The notes beneath the pieces are model-generated. The model ran no database searches. It was given only the letters and a program-made list of their open reading frames with translations, and had not been told where the DNA came from. From CAZQHK01 sp964593455 (GTDB lineage Bacteria; Muiribacteriota; CAYSPT01): a stretch of 10,300 nucleotides of DNA. The translations under genes were made by a program, and so were the position numbers. This document shows, piece by piece, positions 6,349-10,300 of this stretch (its first letter is position 1; each line of letters begins with the position of its first letter). Location: the NCBI GenBank assembly GCA_964593455.1, contig CAZQHK010000067.1, forward strand, positions 1 to 10,300. The letters run 5' to 3'.

Positions 6349-8193
6349 ATGAGGTACGATGACTCGATCAAACAGGAGATCCGGGAACGAATCGATATCG
6401 TTGAATTGATCTCCGAGTACCTGTCGCTGAAACGATCCGGAACGCGGTTTCTGGCTCTCTGTCCGTTTCACGACGAAAAGACCCCTTCCTTTTCGATTAA
6501 CCAGGATTTGAAAATCTTCAAATGTTTCGGTTGCGGCAAGGGCGGAGACGTGTTTACCTTTCTCATGAGTATGGAAAATCTCAGTTTTCCGGAGACAATC
6601 CGCCGCCTGGCCGAACGGGCGAACGTACCGCTGGAGTTGGACCAGCAGGCTGTCGGTGACCGGGACCTGCTCTACCGGGTAAACAAAATGGCGTCGGTGT
6701 ACTACCATCAGATTCTCATGGATAAGACAGGCGGCGCCCCGGCTCGGAACTACCTCACCAAACGCGGGCTCAACAAGAAAGTGTGGGAGTCTTTCAAACT
6801 CGGTTATGCTCCGGCCGGGTGGGACCATCTGCTAAAACTGGCCCGCGCTAAAAAGGTACCGGAGCAGATTCTGCAGAGCTCCGGCCTGGTGGTGAGAAAT
6901 AAAAACACCGGAAATATATACGATCGGTTCCGGGAACGGTTGATGTTCCCTATCAGAGATACCGGCGGCCGGGTAGTGGCCTTCGGTGGACGAATATTAG
7001 GGGAAGGCGAACCAAAATATCTCAACTCGTCCGAAACGGATATATTTCGAAAGAGCAGTACCCTGTACGGATATGATAAAGCCCGCATGGTCATCAGGGA
7101 AACGGGTCGGGCGGCGGTGGTGGAAGGTTACACCGATGTTATCGCCTGTCACGAGCAGGGCATATCGTACGCGGTGGCTTCCATGGGTACGGCTTTGTCG
7201 GCTACACAAGTAAAACAGCTTCAAAATCTGGCCGAGGAAGTAGTACTTGTTTTCGATGGAGATTCAGCGGGTCGGGCAGCGGCCGAACGTGCCCAGGACC
7301 TGGTCGGGCGGGGAACTCTTCAGGGAGTCAAAGTCCTGGTTTTGCCCGACGGAGAAGATCCTGACAGTTTTCTTAAAAAGCACGGGAAAGCCGCTCTGGA
7401 AGAGTTTTTTAATACCAGTGTGCCGCTGTTGGAATACCTGCTTGATCGGAAGATCGCCGGCCGCGATATATCCACTCCTGAAGGAAAGTCTCAGGTAATC
7501 AGGGTCATTGCGCCGATATTGTCTAGAGAAGGGGATCCCGTTATCAGGGAAGAGTATGTAAAACAGCTGGCGGACCGGTTTCAGATGAAAGATCCGACTC
7601 TTTTCCCGGAGAAAGCGTTCAGGGCTTCCCTGCAGCGGCATCTCGAGCGGGGTGGGGTCGCGGCCGGAAATGAAGATCTGGTCACATCCCTCACTCGTTC
7701 TGACAGTTTATATGTGAAGGCGGAAAAATTCGTGCTCAACATCGTATTGAATCATCCTGAATTGATGGAAAAAGCCTTTCCTGCACTGGATTTAGAACAT
7801 TTTTCAGAGCCTGAATGTAAAAAGCTGGTTTCCCATATACTGGGAAAAGTGAAGAAAAAACAACCGTTTGAATGGAAAACATTGCTTGACAGTAGAGATC
7901 AGAGTGTTGTAGATCAATTGACTTATCTACTGTTACTTAAAAAAGTTATCTTGGCGCCGGAAAAAGTGCTCGAGAATTCTATGTCGGTACTTTTGCTCAG
8001 ACGGTTGAAAATAAATCGTCGGCAACTCGTTAAGAAAATTGAACAACTGGGAGAAATTGATGAAAAACTCGAACAGGGGTTGGAAGGTAAAGAATTGGAA
8101 CAATACCTGGAACTCCGTAAACAGCTATCCGAGTTTGATAAAAAGACACGGAAGATCGAAGAAGACATTGATTATGATTATCTGAACAAGTAA
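6349..8193 (+). CDS. dnaG: DNA primase DnaG
   Basis: This 614-residue bacterial primase makes RNA primers at the replication fork. The N-terminal zinc domain carries Cys38, His41, Cys59 and Cys62 (CPFH and CFGC). The basic RNA polymerase motif is RFRERLMFPIRD (193-204). The TOPRIM core has Glu259 in VVEGYTD and Asp303/Asp305 in VFDGDSAGRA, with DPD (337-339) as a further metal-binding acid. The C-terminal region (about 450-614), charged and helical, should bind the DnaB helicase. The start is ATG 6349. The frame has a stop just upstream (6340), so no longer start exists, and the ribosome site is weak (GAGAGATG, about 10 nt away), which fits the low primase output typical of rpsU-dnaG-rpoD operons. 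The last 450 bp are markedly more AT-rich than the rest. Confidence 0.97.
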   Translation: MRYDDSIKQEIRERIDIVELISEYLSLKRSGTRFLALCPFHDEKTPSFSINQDLKIFKCFGCGKGGDVFTFLMSMENLSFPETIRRLAERANVPLELDQQAVGDRDLLYRVNKMASVYYHQILMDKTGGAPARNYLTKRGLNKKVWESFKLGYAPAGWDHLLKLARAKKVPEQILQSSGLVVRNKNTGNIYDRFRERLMFPIRDTGGRVVAFGGRILGEGEPKYLNSSETDIFRKSSTLYGYDKARMVIRETGRAAVVEGYTDVIACHEQGISYAVASMGTALSATQVKQLQNLAEEVVLVFDGDSAGRAAAERAQDLVGRGTLQGVKVLVLPDGEDPDSFLKKHGKAALEEFFNTSVPLLEYLLDRKIAGRDISTPEGKSQVIRVIAPILSREGDPVIREEYVKQLADRFQMKDPTLFPEKAFRASLQRHLERGGVAAGNEDLVTSLTRSDSLYVKAEKFVLNIVLNHPELMEKAFPALDLEHFSEPECKKLVSHILGKVKKKQPFEWKTLLDSRDQSVVDQLTYLLLLKKVILAPEKVLENSMSVLLLRRLKINRRQLVKKIEQLGEIDEKLEQGLEGKELEQYLELRKQLSEFDKKTRKIEEDIDYDYLNK

Positions 8194-8253
8194 CGGATAT
8201 AACGTACCAGGGTGAACGAAGCGAATTTTGTCGAATGAACGGGAGTAAAAAGA

Positions 8254-9408
8254 GTGGCGGTAAGGGTCAACAAAAAAAAATCCGGCCGTAAGCGGCCGCC
8301 CAAAAAACAGGTCACGGTGGAAATCACCAAAGAACAAATGGCGGCATTGCGTAGCGATTGTCTAACCGAAGGCCGCAAAAATGGAGTTCTCAGCTACCGC
8401 TGGATCAACGATCATCTACCCCAGGGACTGGTATCGGAACAGATTGACGAACTTCTGACATCGGTTATGGAGGCCGGTATCGAAGTCCAGGATGAGCAGC
8501 GCCGCCGTCATAGCCTTCTCAAAGCCGCCCGCCAGAAACGCCGGAAAGACGAACATGTTGGCCAGGAAACCGACCGCGAGGCCCTGGAAGACTCCGTCAA
8601 GATGTATCTCAAAGCCATCGGTGAAGTGTCGCTTCTCGATCCGAAGGAAGAGCGCCGCCTGGCTGTCCTGGTGGAACAGGGAAACGAGGAAGCCAAGCAG
8701 AAACTGATCAATGCCAACCTGCGACTGGTGGTAAGTGTGGCCAAAAAGTACACCAAGCGTGGCCTCTTGTTTCTCGACCTGATACAGGAAGGAAACCAGG
8801 GCCTGATCCGGGCCGTCAAAAAGTTTAAGTACCGCAAAGGGTTCAAGTTTTCCACCTATGCCATCTGGTGGATCAGGCAGGCTATCACCCGCGCTATCGC
8901 CGACCAGGCCAGGACCATCCGAGTACCCGTACACATGGTGGAAACCATCAACAAGCTGAGGAAACTTTCCCGGCGCCTGACCCAGGATTTCGGCCGTGAT
9001 CCCTCGCATGATGAAATTGCCAAGGCGGCCCAACTTCCGGTTTTTAAAGTAAAAGAAATTCTGAAAACCGCCATGGATCCTATATCGCTCGAGACCCCCA
9101 TCGGCGAGGAGGACAGTCTGCTGGGCGATTTCGTGGAGGACAAGGAAGCCCAGTCTCCTATGGACTCGGCCTTCCAGGCCATGCTCAAGTCTCAGATCAA
9201 GCGGGTACTCAGCTCTCTCACGGAACGTGAAGCGAAGGTCCTCAAGTACCGGTTCGGCCTGGAGGACGGTTGCCCCCACACCCTGGAAGAGGTTGGCAAG
9301 ATCTTCGGGGTCACCCGGGAGCGGATCAGGCAGATCGAAGCCAAGGCGCTCAGAAAACTCAGACATCCTTCCCGGAGCAAGCAGCTGCGGGAATACTACC
9401 TGGATTAG
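8254..9408 (+). CDS. rpoD: Primary RNA polymerase sigma factor
   Basis: This 384-residue sigma-70 group 1 factor (RpoD/SigA) directs RNA polymerase to housekeeping promoters. After a basic N-terminus, region 1.1 spans about 22-80, region 1.2 about 110-145 (SVKMYLKAIGEVSLL), regions 2.1-2.4 about 147-226 (ANLRLVVSVAKKY; FKFSTYAIWWIRQAITRAIAD), region 3 about 228-300 with the 3.2 finger SLETPIGEEDSLLGDFVED (278-296), and region 4 about 311-380 with the HTH LEEVGKIFGVTRERIRQIEAK. It has no large non-conserved insert, like Gram-positive SigA. The start is GTG 8254, with GGGAG (8241-8245) 8 nt upstream; it lies 60 nt after dnaG. In region 2.3, Lys189, Lys192 and Ile204 replace residues that are normally Asp, Glu and Thr. 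Confidence 0.96.
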   Translation: MAVRVNKKKSGRKRPPKKQVTVEITKEQMAALRSDCLTEGRKNGVLSYRWINDHLPQGLVSEQIDELLTSVMEAGIEVQDEQRRRHSLLKAARQKRRKDEHVGQETDREALEDSVKMYLKAIGEVSLLDPKEERRLAVLVEQGNEEAKQKLINANLRLVVSVAKKYTKRGLLFLDLIQEGNQGLIRAVKKFKYRKGFKFSTYAIWWIRQAITRAIADQARTIRVPVHMVETINKLRKLSRRLTQDFGRDPSHDEIAKAAQLPVFKVKEILKTAMDPISLETPIGEEDSLLGDFVEDKEAQSPMDSAFQAMLKSQIKRVLSSLTEREAKVLKYRFGLEDGCPHTLEEVGKIFGVTRERIRQIEAKALRKLRHPSRSKQLREYYLD

Positions 9409-9496
9409 AGTCTAGCCGCCAAAAAGGCCTCGTTATATTTCCTTACGAGAGAAATTGTCTCCGCTTGCGTGTCTAAAACCCGAACTTTTTTAAAGA
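9409..9496 (+). other. Region downstream of rpoD
   Basis: No gene is visible. CTCGT (9429-9433) and ACGAG (9445-9449) form a 5-bp stem with an 11-nt loop, without a following T-run. A T-tract at 9485-9491 has no stem in front of it. The transcript end of the operon is therefore not identifiable with confidence. Confidence 0.3.
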
Positions 9497-9838
9497 TTGG
9501 CTCCCGTGCAAAAACTAAGTTTAAGCCAGCACCAAACCTCGGCTGGACCGGCCAGCCGCTCAAGAAGCCAGGCTCATTTCCCCCTTGAAACGTGTCGACG
9601 ATGCCCGCTGTTGGCGATGTGCCGTGTCAGGAAAATGAAGAAGTTTTACAGTCTTCTCTACAATGACAGACAGGCTGTTCTGGCCCGGCGGCGTCAGCAG
9701 TTGAGTGAAGACGATTACCGGCAGAAATGCCGGTTGCGACCGGCGGTTGAAGGTACCATAAGCCAGTTCAAGCGAAGCATGTTTAACAGGAGTTTCAGAG
9801 ATAAACCTACGCAACAGGCAGATAACCCAATAAAATAG
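9497..9838 (+). pseudogene. C-terminal remnant of an IS1182-like DDE transposase
   Basis: The open frame encodes 113 residues, of which about 26-100 (9572-9796) match the C-terminal part of IS1182-type transposases (DDE_Tnp_1_6-like). It shows a Cys cluster (Cys33, Cys36, Cys42 in ETCRRCPLLAMC), then KKFYSLLYNDRQAVLARRRQQ (48-68), then RLRPAVEGTISQFKR (79-93), whose Glu85 would be the last catalytic acid. The N-terminal catalytic Asp residues and the usual C-terminal tail after the FKR motif are missing, and the first 25 residues look unrelated. It has a TTG as its only upstream start and no ribosome site. It is therefore a decayed fragment and is unlikely to be active. The family name comes from motif memory; a related IS family is possible. 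Confidence 0.72.
9540..9558 (+). repeat. Short perfect inverted repeat near transposase remnant
   Basis: CGGCTGG (9540-9546) and CCAGCCG (9552-9558) form a 7-bp GC-rich inverted repeat with a 5-nt loop. No T-run follows. It lies just before recognisable transposase homology begins (about 9572), so it may mark the breakpoint of the remnant or act as a weak transcription stop for rpoD. Confidence 0.4.
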
Positions 9839-9969
9839 CCACTTTTCAACATTTAAAACCGTATGCCCCTAAATTTTTCCATCTTCAGTATGCTCAAATC
9901 ACAGAAATAATATCACTTTTCTTTACTTTTCCTGTTGACGTGTAAGACCTAATTGATTACAGTGAAAAC
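9839..9969 (+). other. AT-rich gap holding the left end of an insertion sequence
   Basis: These 131 nt are visibly more AT-rich than the coding DNA and contain no gene. The left boundary of the IS1634-like element must lie here, but its terminal repeat cannot be identified without the right end. TTGACG (9935-9940) with TACAGT (9958-9963) at 17-bp spacing is a possible promoter for the transposase. TGTAA (9941-9945) and TTACA (9957-9961) form a small dyad within it. Confidence 0.35.
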
Positions 9970-10300
9970 ATGGCACACTTCCATGTAAAGCGCAAGAACG
10001 GAAGACCCTATCTATACGTGCGAGAGATCGCCAGGGTCAAGGGTAAACCGAAGGTTATTTCTCAGGTCTATATCGGATCGCCGGAAAAAGTTCGGGAGTT
10101 GGCCAGTGGTAAATCAGGAGGTAAGAAAACGCTCAAGGTCGAGGAGTTCGGGGCCTTGTGGCTGGCCAACCAGATCGATCAGGATATAGATGTGGCAGGT
10201 ATTGTTGACGATGTGATTCCTCGCGGAGCCCGGGAGACCGGGCCTACCGTAGGAGAATACTTTTGGTACTCAATTTTGAATCGCATGGTTGCCCCCAGGA
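9970..10300 (+). mobile_element. IS1634-like transposase, N-terminal part, cut by window edge
   Basis: An open frame starts at ATG 9970 and runs without a stop to the right edge (110 full codons). Its N-terminus, MAHFHVKRKNGRPYLYVREI, with KPKVISQVYIGSPEKV after it, is typical of IS1634-family (IS4-superfamily, DDE) transposases found in many anaerobes. The stretch FGALWLANQIDQDIDVAGIVDDVIP (64-88) fits the conserved N-terminal domain before the first catalytic Asp, which would lie beyond the window. No Shine-Dalgarno sequence precedes the ATG. With the possible promoter at 9935-9963, the transcript could start at or near the ATG. Nothing visible is broken, so the element may be intact and active. 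Confidence 0.78.

Noticed and set aside
6277..6828. 183-residue minus-strand frame over the hppA-dnaG gap and dnaG start
   Set aside because: Most of it is antisense to the dnaG zinc domain. No family motif or ribosome site was seen.
8416..9366. 316-residue open frame on the minus strand opposite rpoD
   Set aside because: It lies wholly antisense to a complete rpoD with all sigma regions. Its protein has no recognisable domain, and long antisense frames are a known by-product of GC-biased codon use.
9429..9491. Intrinsic terminator after rpoD
   Set aside because: The short stem (9429-9449) and the T-tract (9485-9491) are too far apart to act together.
1..10300. CRISPR array, tRNA, toxin-antitoxin or defence system
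   Set aside because: No regularly spaced repeats, cloverleaf pattern or matching protein motifs were seen on either strand.

Overview
The window looks like a chromosomal housekeeping locus of an anaerobic bacterium with roughly 50-55% G+C. Shine-Dalgarno sites are strong, TTG and GTG starts occur, and the primary sigma factor and FloA-type flotillin look closest to Bacillota (clostridial) proteins. A related or candidate phylum cannot be excluded. The assignment rests on remembered protein family patterns, not on a search.

Bases 1-4053 begin with a strong extended -10 sigma-A/sigma-70 type promoter (20-49) and a leader with a 7-bp stem. These precede rpsU (ribosomal protein S21, TTG start). 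A membrane-domain module follows: a long NfeD with a ClpP-class serine protease domain, a short NfeD that overlaps floA by one base, floA itself (flotillin-like scaffold), and an unrecognised 199-residue membrane-anchored basic protein. This resembles the Bacillus subtilis order rpsU-yqeY-yqeZ-yqfA, but yqeY is absent and a second NfeD has been added.

Bases 4199-6226 encode a 675-residue membrane pyrophosphatase ion pump with the K+-dependent signature (Ala456 and Gly459). Bases 6349-9408 hold dnaG (primase) and rpoD (primary sigma factor). The classical macromolecular-synthesis operon rpsU-dnaG-rpoD is therefore present, but opened by about 6 kb carrying the NfeD/flotillin genes and the PPi pump. 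All seven genes upstream of rpoD lie on the same strand as rpoD, and I saw no convincing intrinsic terminator between them. Co-transcription from the rpsU promoter is plausible, with possible internal promoters.

Bases 9409-10300 are accessory DNA. They hold a remnant of an IS1182-like DDE transposase (C-terminal part only), then an AT-rich gap, then the first 110 codons of an IS1634-like transposase that runs off the right edge.

I see no CRISPR array, tRNA, rRNA, phage or defence system. The observations most worth following are the fused operon with a PPi-energised pump beside PPi-producing polymerase genes, the tandem NfeD paralogues, the uncharacterised gene after floA, unusual residues in sigma region 2.3, and the sharp AT-rich shift in the primase C-terminal domain.
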